Assembly (NCBI GenBank): GCA_013289835.1 | Contig: JABCZG010000002.1 | Location: forward strand, 248,001 to 312,000 | Direction of reading: 5' to 3' | DNA length: 64,000 bases | Source: Acidobacteriota bacterium | GTDB lineage: Bacteria; Acidobacteriota; Terriglobia; Acidiferrales; UBA7541 | In this document: positions 47,965 to 57,298 of the stretch, one piece after another | Layout: every line of letters begins with the position of its first letter | How positions within the stretch are numbered: position 1 is the first letter of the stretch | The notes under the pieces: model-generated | What the model saw: only the letters and a program-made list of their open reading frames with translations | Databases searched by the model: none | What the model was told of the DNA's origin: nothing | Translations under genes and position numbers: made by a program

Positions 47965-50721
47965 GTGCTTGCTTTCTTTGTTGGGAGTACCAGCCCCTCG
48001 CGAGAAGGTTGCGGAATAGGGGCGGGGTCACACCGAGTGCTCGTCAGGCATAGGCTGGCGGCAGCGAGGAAAGTGGAGACGTTCTTGGCAAATCGGGCAA
48101 TACTTTCGGTTCAGAAACCAAATCGTGCGGCAACGTCGAAAGCCAGCGGGGATTCGACGCCGCGCGTGTCTGCTCGCCCCCTTTCCAGTGGAGCCTCCCG
48201 GCTTGCAACGGTTACCCTTGACCAGAGGACCATCGAGCTGCAGAAGGCCCTGCGAAACCTGCATATGCTTCTGCGCTCGGAGCGCTTGTACGAAAAGAAT
48301 CATCCGATCCGGCTGGACAGTCTGGACAGCGCGTACGATTCCATCCGTAGTGCTACGGAGAATCTTGGCGGGCTGGAAATTCGCGTGGAGCGCGGCGGCC
48401 TGGTCGTGCCGAGGGTCAGCGACGGCCATTTGCCGGATTCGCGCGGAGAGATGCAGGCCCTTGCGGCCGATCTACAGCGCGCGGAAATCCACACGCTGGT
48501 CTTCTCCAAAAAGTTCCATGTAGGCGAACTGGACACGCTCGCGAAACTGGCGAAGGCTTCGTTGCTAAGATCGGAAGAGCCCACGAAGGACGGAAACAGT
48601 GGTTGGTGGCTGGCGCGGCTTCTGGAGAATCGCGTGGAAGGCATTGCGGTGAATTCGCATACGGAGCGGCGCGTGGACACGGTGCTGGCGAGTCTGATCG
48701 CCGCGCTGGTGGCGTACGGCGGGCATTCTCCGAGCGAGACGGCCGAGTTGCCGATTCAAGCGCCGAGCTTCGATGACCTCGTAAATAGCCTGCGCTTGCT
48801 GGCCAAGCTGACTCCACCTCTAGAAACGGCTCGTGGTCTTTCGCCGGAAGAAGCAGCACGCGCGATTCACGGAGCGATGGAAGAAGCCAGCCGCGACAGC
48901 GTGCGCATGCTGCTCAGCTCCGTCTCACAATATTCTCCGACGGAAGGCGAGCGGCCGCAGCCATATTTGCAGCGCCTTTCGGAAGACCTGATTTTTGAGT
49001 TTCTCAGCGCGGAATTTTCGAATGGAACCCTCACGCCTACGAACGTGCGCCCGACGTTCAATCGCTTTAGCGATGTGATCGTGAACGCCGGAGGATATTC
49101 TGGTCCGCACTCTTCGCAGCATCTTTCGTCGCTCGCGGTTACCTGGGCGACGGATACGCATCGCGAACAGATGATCGATCGCTTCTGGCTGGAGCTGCCT
49201 CCGCGGGAAAAATCCGCCGTCCTGCGCGGGCCGGATGTCTGGTGCGTTCCGGTGGCAGCGCTGCGGCAGACCCTGGGACAGCTGGCCGACGCCGGAGCCG
49301 ATGCTCCGCGGCGTGAAGCTCGCAACATCGTTCTGAATTATGCCCGGCGCATCGAACATGTGGATGTTTCCGCCAGGCGCTCCGTCGCTGCGGGACTCAA
49401 TGAACTGAATTCCATTATCGAATCGTTGTGGCCCAATCAATTGCCGGAGGACCTCAGCCGCGGCGCGATGAAGGCCTTGGACAAAGAGACAGTTCCTGAA
49501 ACCGCGGCGTTGCTCGCGGCCTTCCTGGAATCCTTGGGCCGCATCGCTGTGAATCGCGGCGACTTCGCCGGATTCGAAACCATCCTGACCGGACTCGAGC
49601 GCGTGCCGCAAGACAAAGAGCACGACCACATGGCTGCGTTGGCGAACCGGCTCGTCGCTCAGGATCGCTGGCTTTTGCTGGTGGATGCCGCGCTAGCGAA
49701 TCGGCCGCTCGATCCCGTTTTGCCCCGGCTGTTGCAGCGCGATCCGGAACGCCTGCTCGACCGCCTGACTTTGCTCCTTACAGAACCACGCGGCGCGGAA
49801 ATGGTAGCGGCGATGGCGCGCCTCCTGCGCACGATTGGCGTCCCGGTTCTGAATTTGCTCGAAACGCGGCTCTACGAAGCACGCCGCCAGCGCGTAACCG
49901 CTGCCATCAAGCTTCTGGCGGCCGCGGACGCGGAGCGTCTGCTGCGCGGCCTCGCTCGCGCCATGGCGAGCTGGGAATGGAACCTTCAGGATTTGGCGGT
50001 GAGCGAGCTTTCGCGGCCGGCCAATGCTGGTTCGGCGCAAAGCGCTGCTTTTGTGTTCTCTGCCATTCTCGCCGACGCGCATCCGATGGTCGTTCCCATG
50101 ATGATTGACCAGATCGGCCTGGCGCAGGAGGCCACTGCGATACCGCAATTGATGGAAATCGCGGCTGGCGAACATGAGGTGTTGCGCGACCAATTCGTGC
50201 GCATCAAAGCTATTGAAGCGCTGGGCCGCATGCACGCTGCGGAAGCCGCCGAGCTTCTTCGCATGCTGGCCGAAAGCCGCGAAGGTCTCGCGTATGCAGA
50301 ACCCTCAGGTTTGCGCGCGGCAGCGGAAGATGCGCTGGCGATGATTGAGAACCGGCCATCGTTCAAGCAAGCGATGGCGGCGTTTGGCGCGCCCGGACAA
50401 TCGAGCTCCAGCTACAACATTCCTCGTCGGTACGTTCGTGTTCCTTTGGAATCACCGCTGCGCGCGCAGATCGAAGGCGCGCCTGCGGGTCTCGCTCGCG
50501 TAAAAACGATCAGCCTGGGCGGCGCGTATTTGGAATCGCCGCGGAAGCTCGCAGTCGGCGACTCGATCAAACTCGAAGTTCGCGCCGGCCTGCGCAAAAT
50601 CAATTTCACCGCCGTCGTCCGCAATATCGGCCCGGATGGCAGCGGCGTCGAGTTCGTCCACATGCGCGACGAGGATCGCGAAAAGCTTCGCAGGCTCGTC
50701 CAGCGCCATCTGCAACTCTAG
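47965..50721 (+). CDS. HEAT-repeat-like protein with C-terminal PilZ domain
   Basis: Up to 918 residues; the start is uncertain because the GTG at 47965 gives an implausible N-terminus, and the conserved part begins near TVTLDQRTIELQKALRNLHM (about residue 83). The body is helical and Leu/Ala/Arg-rich, with HEAT-like pairs (VVPMMIDQIGLAQEATAIPQ, RIKAIEALGRMHAAEAAELL). The last 95 residues form a PilZ domain: RRYVRVPLESPLRAQIEG (RxxxR) and ISLGGAYLES (the [D/N]xSxxG region, here S-L-G-G), then VRNIGPDGSGVEFVHM. It may bind c-di-GMP, which the HD-GYP enzyme encoded downstream may degrade. Confidence 0.75.
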   Translation: MLAFFVGSTSPSREGCGIGAGSHRVLVRHRLAAARKVETFLANRAILSVQKPNRAATSKASGDSTPRVSARPLSSGASRLATVTLDQRTIELQKALRNLHMLLRSERLYEKNHPIRLDSLDSAYDSIRSATENLGGLEIRVERGGLVVPRVSDGHLPDSRGEMQALAADLQRAEIHTLVFSKKFHVGELDTLAKLAKASLLRSEEPTKDGNSGWWLARLLENRVEGIAVNSHTERRVDTVLASLIAALVAYGGHSPSETAELPIQAPSFDDLVNSLRLLAKLTPPLETARGLSPEEAARAIHGAMEEASRDSVRMLLSSVSQYSPTEGERPQPYLQRLSEDLIFEFLSAEFSNGTLTPTNVRPTFNRFSDVIVNAGGYSGPHSSQHLSSLAVTWATDTHREQMIDRFWLELPPREKSAVLRGPDVWCVPVAALRQTLGQLADAGADAPRREARNIVLNYARRIEHVDVSARRSVAAGLNELNSIIESLWPNQLPEDLSRGAMKALDKETVPETAALLAAFLESLGRIAVNRGDFAGFETILTGLERVPQDKEHDHMAALANRLVAQDRWLLLVDAALANRPLDPVLPRLLQRDPERLLDRLTLLLTEPRGAEMVAAMARLLRTIGVPVLNLLETRLYEARRQRVTAAIKLLAAADAERLLRGLARAMASWEWNLQDLAVSELSRPANAGSAQSAAFVFSAILADAHPMVVPMMIDQIGLAQEATAIPQLMEIAAGEHEVLRDQFVRIKAIEALGRMHAAEAAELLRMLAESREGLAYAEPSGLRAAAEDALAMIENRPSFKQAMAAFGAPGQSSSSYNIPRRYVRVPLESPLRAQIEGAPAGLARVKTISLGGAYLESPRKLAVGDSIKLEVRAGLRKINFTAVVRNIGPDGSGVEFVHMRDEDREKLRRLVQRHLQL

Positions 50722-51111
50722 CCGCGCCTCCTTGCAAGTCTTCCTCTCCAGCAGTCGGTAGCAATCCCACACTAATTTCAAGCCTCCGCTTCTATCAAGC
50801 ATGACGACAAGCAGCGACATCTTTATTCTTCGGCGCGGATTCGCATCTTGTCGCTTGCCAGTCTTGCAGCACTAAGCCATTCTTCGCTGGTCCTGGCGAC
50901 GTCGCGGAAGGGAGACCGCTGCTCCAAGAATCTGCCGGCGTATCTTTTTCCGAAAAGGCTTGGCTCTGCGACGACGAGCGGGAAGTTTTCAGTTGAAAGC
51001 AGCACGGTATTGCAGTAAAAGCCGAATATTCAATTGCGTAGGATGTAAAGGGCGGCGTGCCGCCACCGCTAGGGGTAGCGGGAGTTTCATCGGTGCCTAA
51101 AGGGAGGACTC
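50722..51111. other. Intergenic region before the TonB receptor gene
   Basis: A 60-codon minus-strand frame (50823-51005) is open but has no ribosome site and is not called. Otherwise nothing recognisable; the receptor promoter is expected here. Confidence 0.4.
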
Positions 51112-54100
51112 ATGCAACGCAGGCAGGGTGTGTGTGTGTTAACGGCTTTACGTATTATGCTGGCAGGAATCACATTGTGCGTGCTGTTGCTGGGCATGGC
51201 CACAAACATTTCAGCCCAAGGTGTAAATACCTCGACGCTTTCGGGAACCGTGGTCGATCCGCAAGGCCTGGGGGTCAAAGGGGCGAAGATTACGCTCACC
51301 AATGCGAATACCGGCGCCACGCGCGGTACCGTCGCCGATGACGCCGGCCACTACAATTTTGTGGGGCTTCCTCCCGGCAAGTACACCATGAGCGTTGACG
51401 GCGGAGGGGGGTTCGCGGTCTACCAGAATGCTTCGATCGTGCTGACCGTCGGCGAAGGCGCCAACTTCGACCCGCGTCTCGACCTTCGCGGGCAACAGCA
51501 GAGCATCACGGTGACCACCGAAACCGCGCCGATCGAGACTACCAAAACGGAAGTCTCCGATACTGTGGAGCAGCGCCGCATTGACAATCTGCCGATCAAT
51601 GGCCGCAATTACATCAATTTTACGCTTACGAATTCGCAGACCACGCGCGACATGGCTCCCACCATTGGGCCTGCTCCCAATAGCGGCTTGAGCATCGGCG
51701 GGGCACGCGCCCGTGGAAACCTGGTCAGCGTGGACGGCGCCGACGCCGGCGACAATTCCATCAACGGAATCCGTTCCACGATTTCCCAGGAAGGCGTCCA
51801 GGAATTCCAGCTGATCCTCAGCAATTACAACGCGGAGTACGGGCGCGCCACCGGCGGCGTCATCAACATTGTGACCAAAAGCGGCGGGAACGAATTTCAC
51901 GGCGATGCCTTTGGCTACCTGAGGAACAAGGCGTTTCAGGCGCGCAATGCGTTTTCCGGGGAAGTGGATCCGACGACGGGCAACCTGGACCCAGTTAAGC
52001 AGGCCTACACTCGCACGCAAAGCGGGCTGACGTTTGGCGGACCAATCAAGAAAGATAAGACCTTTTATTTCTTTTCCTACGAATACACGCAGCGCGAAGA
52101 GACCGGGTTTTCCAGCATCGGCGCCGGAAATTTTGGGCTGACCACGGGCATCGTCTCGCCTTGTATTCCGTTTCCCCTGACTCTTACAAGCAGTCAACTG
52201 GCGTTTTACCAGGGCGCCTTCGCGGCCGCTGGTTGCAATGCGTCGCTCGAGCAAGCGGTGGCGCTTACGGCCGCAGGGTCAAATGTGGCGATCAACGGTG
52301 ACATGAACAAGAATGTGGATGGGTCCACGGTTCCGATTTCATCCGCTCTTCTTGGAATTCCGGGAGCACTGGGCTCCAAGTTCTTCCCGATTCCCGTGCC
52401 TTGCCCGCTATCCACACAAGTGAACAGCGTGGTGTGCCTTCCGGTTGGGTCCGGAGTGCCTCTGGGCATCGGGACAGGGCTCGTGCCTTTGCCGGCTTCG
52501 TATGTGGCGCTGAACTCGATCCGGGGAAACTATCCGGTCGAGGAGAAGACCAGTTTGTGGTCCGCGCGCATCGATCAGCGCTGGAACAATCGCAATACCT
52601 CGTTTCTTCGCGTGGGCGTTTCTCCATCGCTGGTCACGGGCCTGCCTTCTACCTCGCAGAACCAGGTCTTCGGACAGAATTCCGGCTCTCGCGCTGGCTA
52701 CAGCCAGTCGCGGGACCTCGATTTCACGTTCCAGCATGACACCATCGTCAGCGACACGGCCTTCAATGAGTTCCGCATGCAGGTGGCGCGCCGCGGTCTG
52801 CACTTTGGATTTTCCCAAGAGCCAGGGGGCGATCAGATTGGCGTGAACATCCCAGGAACCGCCTACTTCGGCCGCGAACCATATTCACCGGTGGACCGCA
52901 TTGAGCGCCGGTTCGAATTCACGGACAACGTGAGCATCATCCGCGGCAAGCACACGTTTAAGATGGGCGGCGATGTGAACGTCATTCAACTGCGCTCTTC
53001 CAAACAGCAGATCTTCCAGCTGGACTTCGGCGGCGACGTCAATTTTGGCGGAATCTCGCTTGGCGCAGGTACTCCCGACACCACCGGTCTCCAGTCTTAC
53101 GGGCTCGGCACGCCGATCACCTACATTCAAGGCATTGGCACTTCCAATCAGCCCTTCGACAATCTGCCCCTCGGTTTTTTCTGGCAGGACAGCTGGCGCG
53201 TTAAACCACGCGTGACCATCAATTATGGTGTGCGCTATGACGTGGAAATCACACCGCTTTTCGCGCCGCTGCCGGGCATCAACGGAGCCGCCGAACAGGC
53301 CTTGGGCGTCGTGGAGGGAATTCCACGCGACTACAAGAATGTTGCGCCGCGCTTCGGCATCGCCTGGGATCCAGCAGGAAACGGCAAGACCGTTATCCGC
53401 GCGGGCTACGGCCTGTTTTACGACCACCCATTGCTGGCAGTCGCGTTCGACTCCGCAACCGCGGATGGCGGGCGTTCCACGCAGTTGCTTTCCACAGGCG
53501 GCCTTGCTTCCGCCTGCGGTTTACTGCCGCCGCCGGCTCCTCCGGTGTGCGGAAATGGATTCGACTCCCCGACAAATTTGAACGGCTCCTCCATTTTCCA
53601 GGGCGCGCTCAACGCGAATTCGATTTATCCGGCATTTCCCACATCACTGACCCTCGGGTATGAGCCCAGTCAGCAACGCTTCAATCCATTTGCCGCGGGC
53701 TCGCTCTTTGCCAACCAGAATTATCTTGCTGCGGGATTCCCGCTCCCTATTCTGCCGTTCGATCTTCCGGTCGCAAGGAATTTCCAATACGGCTACGCGC
53801 AGCAGGCAAATCTGACCATCGAACGCCAACTCTCTCCCTCGTGGAAGTTCAGCCTCGGCTACCAGTGGACTCGCGGCTTGCACTTGAACCACGCACAGGA
53901 CGTAAATTTCACGAACCCTGTCATCCTGGATCAAAATGCGTTTAACGCGGCTGCTTCTGGAATATCGGTCAGCAACCCCTTGACGGTAACTGCACCCTCG
54001 GCAAGTTTTGCGGCGGGCACCAACGGCCCGGGGACTTGCGGCGTGACGGTAATCGCTCCGCAAGTGCTCGGTGTACTGACGGGATGCCCACTCGCCGGTC

Positions 54101-55032
54101 AGTATCTGGGCACTGCGGCTTTTTTCAATTTCTTCCGGCCGTCCGGTCCGAATCCTTCGTTCGCCGGGTTAGTTCCCGGCGGTTACGGAGCACAGGTGGC
54201 TCTGGCAAAGCTGGCAGGCTTCCCGGGCGGGTTCGGCGTGCCCGTGGCCTTCAACACTGTTGACGCGCAGCTTTCCGACGGCAACTCCTGGTACAACGCG
54301 TTGACCTTCAATCTCACGAAGCGCTTTAACAATCACTTCGAGATGCTCTCAAGCTACACGTGGTCTCATTCGATTGACGACTCGACCGACTTGCAATCCA
54401 CTCTCGAGCCGCAGGATGACCGCTTCTTTAACCTGGAGCGCTCCAATTCGGACAACGACCAGCGCCATCGCTGGGTCACCAGTGCGGTCTTCCAGACGGG
54501 GGCTTCGAAGTCCGGGGAAGGATTTGTCAGGCACTTCCTTTCTGATTTCACGGTCTCGCCGATTGTCGAGTTATCTTCGGGCCGGCCTTTCAATGTCATT
54601 ACCACGGAAGACACGCGCCTGGATTTCTCGGCCTCGGGGACTCGGCCTTCGCTCGGGGGAGGAACCACCTCGCCTTATATTCCAGGCGTAATGTTCGGCG
54701 TGCCGAGCCTCTGCCTCACGAACAGTGGCGCGCCTTTCACCGTACCGGGATTCACGACGGCGGGCGCCGGATGCTTCGGCTCTCTCGGCCGCAATGCCTT
54801 CACCTTGCCGGGCTTCTTTACGTGGGATATGCGCGTCTCCCGGCGCATTCCGCTTGGCGAGCGCTTCAAGCTTGACCTGATTGCCGACGCCTTCAATCTT
54901 TTCAATCGCACCAACATCGCTGCTGTGAACCAAGTCTGCGATCCTTCCGCTGGAACGACTTGCACGGCGGGCCAGCCCACGGCGGCCTACGATGCGCGGC
55001 AATTCCAGTTCGCTCTAAAAATGACCTGGTAG
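51112..55032 (+). CDS. TonB-dependent receptor with carboxypeptidase-regulatory-like domain
   Basis: 1306 residues, full length for this acidobacterial family. Signal peptide (ITLCVLLLGMATNISAQG), a CarboxypepD_reg-like domain (STLSGTVVDPQGLGVKGAKI to about residue 125), plug with LPINGRNYINFTLTNSQTTR, SVDGADAGDNSINGIRS and NIVTKSGGNEFHGDAFGYLR, then a long beta-barrel ending in the aromatic FQFALKMTW. Imports an unknown large substrate across the outer membrane. GGGAGG precedes the ATG; a strong terminator follows. Related in layout to the partial gene at the window start but clearly divergent. Confidence 0.95.
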   Translation: MQRRQGVCVLTALRIMLAGITLCVLLLGMATNISAQGVNTSTLSGTVVDPQGLGVKGAKITLTNANTGATRGTVADDAGHYNFVGLPPGKYTMSVDGGGGFAVYQNASIVLTVGEGANFDPRLDLRGQQQSITVTTETAPIETTKTEVSDTVEQRRIDNLPINGRNYINFTLTNSQTTRDMAPTIGPAPNSGLSIGGARARGNLVSVDGADAGDNSINGIRSTISQEGVQEFQLILSNYNAEYGRATGGVINIVTKSGGNEFHGDAFGYLRNKAFQARNAFSGEVDPTTGNLDPVKQAYTRTQSGLTFGGPIKKDKTFYFFSYEYTQREETGFSSIGAGNFGLTTGIVSPCIPFPLTLTSSQLAFYQGAFAAAGCNASLEQAVALTAAGSNVAINGDMNKNVDGSTVPISSALLGIPGALGSKFFPIPVPCPLSTQVNSVVCLPVGSGVPLGIGTGLVPLPASYVALNSIRGNYPVEEKTSLWSARIDQRWNNRNTSFLRVGVSPSLVTGLPSTSQNQVFGQNSGSRAGYSQSRDLDFTFQHDTIVSDTAFNEFRMQVARRGLHFGFSQEPGGDQIGVNIPGTAYFGREPYSPVDRIERRFEFTDNVSIIRGKHTFKMGGDVNVIQLRSSKQQIFQLDFGGDVNFGGISLGAGTPDTTGLQSYGLGTPITYIQGIGTSNQPFDNLPLGFFWQDSWRVKPRVTINYGVRYDVEITPLFAPLPGINGAAEQALGVVEGIPRDYKNVAPRFGIAWDPAGNGKTVIRAGYGLFYDHPLLAVAFDSATADGGRSTQLLSTGGLASACGLLPPPAPPVCGNGFDSPTNLNGSSIFQGALNANSIYPAFPTSLTLGYEPSQQRFNPFAAGSLFANQNYLAAGFPLPILPFDLPVARNFQYGYAQQANLTIERQLSPSWKFSLGYQWTRGLHLNHAQDVNFTNPVILDQNAFNAAASGISVSNPLTVTAPSASFAAGTNGPGTCGVTVIAPQVLGVLTGCPLAGQYLGTAAFFNFFRPSGPNPSFAGLVPGGYGAQVALAKLAGFPGGFGVPVAFNTVDAQLSDGNSWYNALTFNLTKRFNNHFEMLSSYTWSHSIDDSTDLQSTLEPQDDRFFNLERSNSDNDQRHRWVTSAVFQTGASKSGEGFVRHFLSDFTVSPIVELSSGRPFNVITTEDTRLDFSASGTRPSLGGGTTSPYIPGVMFGVPSLCLTNSGAPFTVPGFTTAGAGCFGSLGRNAFTLPGFFTWDMRVSRRIPLGERFKLDLIADAFNLFNRTNIAAVNQVCDPSAGTTCTAGQPTAAYDARQFQFALKMTW

Positions 55033-55063
55033 CGGGCACCGCATTAACCTGTCTTTCCGAACC

Positions 55064-55101
55064 AAGAGGGCCCTGCGTACATGGGGCCCTCTTATTTTTT
55101 T
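55064..55101 (+). terminator. Rho-independent terminator after the TonB receptor gene
   Basis: AAGAGGGCCC and GGGCCCTCTT form a perfect 10-bp stem with a 10-base loop, followed by ATTTTTTT. Ends the receptor transcript before rmuC. Confidence 0.85.
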
Positions 55102-55175
55102 CCCGCCGGTTTTCAGAACTGTGGAAGAGCGAGTAAAGTAAGGAGACCGTTTCCCGCGCACGCATTGGAGAGCGA

Positions 55176-56321
55176 ATGAATGCAGTCCTGATTGGTGCGG
55201 TGCTTCTCGTGGCCGTTCTGGTGATTTGGCTGGCTTTGCAAACCGTGCAAAGCCGTGAGAAGGGCGGCGCGATGGAATCACAGATGAGTGAATTGCGCCG
55301 TGACTTGCAGACCATCGCGAGCGCGCAGGCTCGGAGCACCGGGCAACTGGAGACCATCGCCAAAAGTGTTGCTCAACGTCTCGACAGCGTGGCTCCCGCT
55401 TTGCAGGACGCCATCAAGAATTCCGCGCAGATTACCGGGCAGATGACTTCCGACGCGCAAACCAAGATGGCCGACGAGCTCAAGAATACGCGCGACCAGA
55501 TTGGGCAAATCCAGCAGCAATTGGGTGCGGTCCAACTGGCCGGCCAGCAAATGTCGGAAACGGCGCACACGCTTGAAGGCATCCTTGGCGGCGCAAAATC
55601 CCGCGGCTCATTCGGTGAGGTCACTCTCGAGCGGTTGCTGGAGGATTCCCTTCCTGTCTCACAATATGCGAGCCAATACCGTTTCTCGAGCGGCGAAGTG
55701 GCGGATGCCGTGATTCATCTTCGCGACAAGAAGTTGATGGCCATCGATTCGAAATTTCCCCTGGACGCCTTCCGCCGCATCGGCGCCGAGGGAGAGGAAG
55801 CGCGTCGCGCGTTTGCCACCGCGGTGAAGCTCCACGCGGATTCCATCGCCAAGAAATACATCGTGCCGCAGGAAGGCACGCTCGATGTGGCGCTGATGTT
55901 TGTTCCTTCTGAAAGCGTCTATTACGAACTTCTTCAGACGTCAGACAGCAAAGGGCAGCCGCTGGATGCCTATTGCCGCGAAAAGAAAGTGATCGCGGTT
56001 TCCCCCAACACTCTCTACGCGCATCTCTGCGTCATCTCCATGGGCTTGCGCGGAATGCAAATCGAAGAAAATGCCAAGCGCCTCTACGCCAATCTAGCTG
56101 GCATGGAAAAGCAGATGAGCATGTTTACCGAGGTGTTCGAACGGCTGGGCACGCACCTGAAGAATGCCCAGCAAAGTTACGGCGAGGGCGAGAAGCGCCT
56201 CGAAAGAGCGCAGAACACGCTGGAAGGTCTGGTTGCTGCAGGCGTTGCGGATGCGGCTTTGGAAAATGCGCAGGGTACGCTGCCGCTTACCGTCGAGGCC
56301 AGCGCCAAAAAGAGCGCGTGA
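55176..56321 (+). CDS. rmuC: RmuC family DNA recombination protein
   Basis: 381 residues. N-terminal membrane helix (VLIGAVLLVAVLVIWLALQT), a coiled coil (about 30-130) and the RmuC nuclease-like core: GSFGEVTLERLLEDSLPVSQ, LMAIDSKFPLDAFRRI (the DsKfp motif), VALMFVPSESVYYELLQ and KVIAVSPNTLYAHLCVISMG. RmuC limits inversion and other rearrangements at repeats; the fold is related to PD-(D/E)XK nucleases. GGAGAGC precedes the ATG. Stands alone between a terminator and a convergent gene. Confidence 0.9.
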   Translation: MNAVLIGAVLLVAVLVIWLALQTVQSREKGGAMESQMSELRRDLQTIASAQARSTGQLETIAKSVAQRLDSVAPALQDAIKNSAQITGQMTSDAQTKMADELKNTRDQIGQIQQQLGAVQLAGQQMSETAHTLEGILGGAKSRGSFGEVTLERLLEDSLPVSQYASQYRFSSGEVADAVIHLRDKKLMAIDSKFPLDAFRRIGAEGEEARRAFATAVKLHADSIAKKYIVPQEGTLDVALMFVPSESVYYELLQTSDSKGQPLDAYCREKKVIAVSPNTLYAHLCVISMGLRGMQIEENAKRLYANLAGMEKQMSMFTEVFERLGTHLKNAQQSYGEGEKRLERAQNTLEGLVAAGVADAALENAQGTLPLTVEASAKKSA

Positions 56322-56380
56322 TTGTTTTCTCCCGGATCACAGAGACGAAATTTTCCGCAGGTTGTCTTGCCGGTTGAGGG

Positions 56381-57298
56381 CTACTGCGGGCGTGTCAGCG
56401 ACGGGACCAGCCGGATCGAGATCGCAAAGTTTCCGTTCTTCCGCCCGGTTAGACGGAAGCGCGCCACATTTTCCGCTCCTCCCGTGCTGGACACGCGTAC
56501 CATATTCCCTCCGGCAAGTTCCGCGACTCTCGTGGCCAGGTTGCGCGCCTCCAGCGATACTTTCGTCGCCGAGCCATACACTCGCACAGTGAGCGTGCGG
56601 CGCTCGCCCGGTTTGAGCGGCGAAGAATCGGCTTGCAGTTCGAGCGCGACCAGCGTCATGGAAAACGCCGGCGCCTCTCGCTTCGCGCAAGCAACTTCCA
56701 CTTTCGCAGTTCCAGCCTCTAGATCCATCGGCGGGAATATGACCAACGAGGCCGGCGAAGACGCCAGCACCAGTGCGGGCTGGCCTCCGATCGTGACCTG
56801 ATTCGCGTCGGCATCCCCGCAGAAGCCCCGCCCCAATAGCTCAAAGTGATCCGTCAGCAAAGCCACGCTGGGCGTCCCCGAGATCTCCATCGAAGATGAG
56901 GCGGCCTCGGCAGGTGAGAGAACCACCGTGGGAACGCGGTCCGAGCGTCCGGCAATGGAAGCAAAAATCACGCCCGGATTCAGCGGGGCTACGAAAAGCG
57001 CGCGGCCCGTGGCATCGGTGGTGAACCGGTCGCCGTTCGAAAACTGAAGGGCAACGCCCGGCGTCAGCCGTCCGTTCGCGTCGAGAACCGCCAGCGTAGC
57101 CCGCTCGCCTGATACTATTTGCCGCGGCAACAGGAGAGTCCGCGCCCCGGACGCGCTCGGAGGCCGCTGCGCATTTGCCTTCTCAGGTGACAACGCGGCG
57201 AGGAGCATCGTGAAAAGGAAAACGCTGCGGAGGAACATGTGGCGATTGCAGTTGAGGGGCACGTCCGTGCGGAACAATTTGTCGCATGCGGACAACAT
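56381..57298 (-). CDS. Secreted Ig/IPT-like protein, coupled to the HD-GYP gene
   Basis: 305 residues if read from the ATG in the TGATG overlap with the HD-GYP stop; a second ATG at 57238 places the start right at the signal peptide (MFLRSVFLFTMLLAALSPEK). The mature part is beta-rich with alternating repeats (GERATLAVLDANGRLTPGVA, FELLGRGFCGDADANQVTIG, MDLEAGTAKVEVACAKREAP) resembling IPT/TIG or Ig-like modules. Probably periplasmic or surface. Function unknown; co-transcription with the phosphodiesterase is likely. Confidence 0.65.
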   Translation of the reverse strand: MLSACDKLFRTDVPLNCNRHMFLRSVFLFTMLLAALSPEKANAQRPPSASGARTLLLPRQIVSGERATLAVLDANGRLTPGVALQFSNGDRFTTDATGRALFVAPLNPGVIFASIAGRSDRVPTVVLSPAEAASSSMEISGTPSVALLTDHFELLGRGFCGDADANQVTIGGQPALVLASSPASLVIFPPMDLEAGTAKVEVACAKREAPAFSMTLVALELQADSSPLKPGERRTLTVRVYGSATKVSLEARNLATRVAELAGGNMVRVSSTGGAENVARFRLTGRKNGNFAISIRLVPSLTRPQ

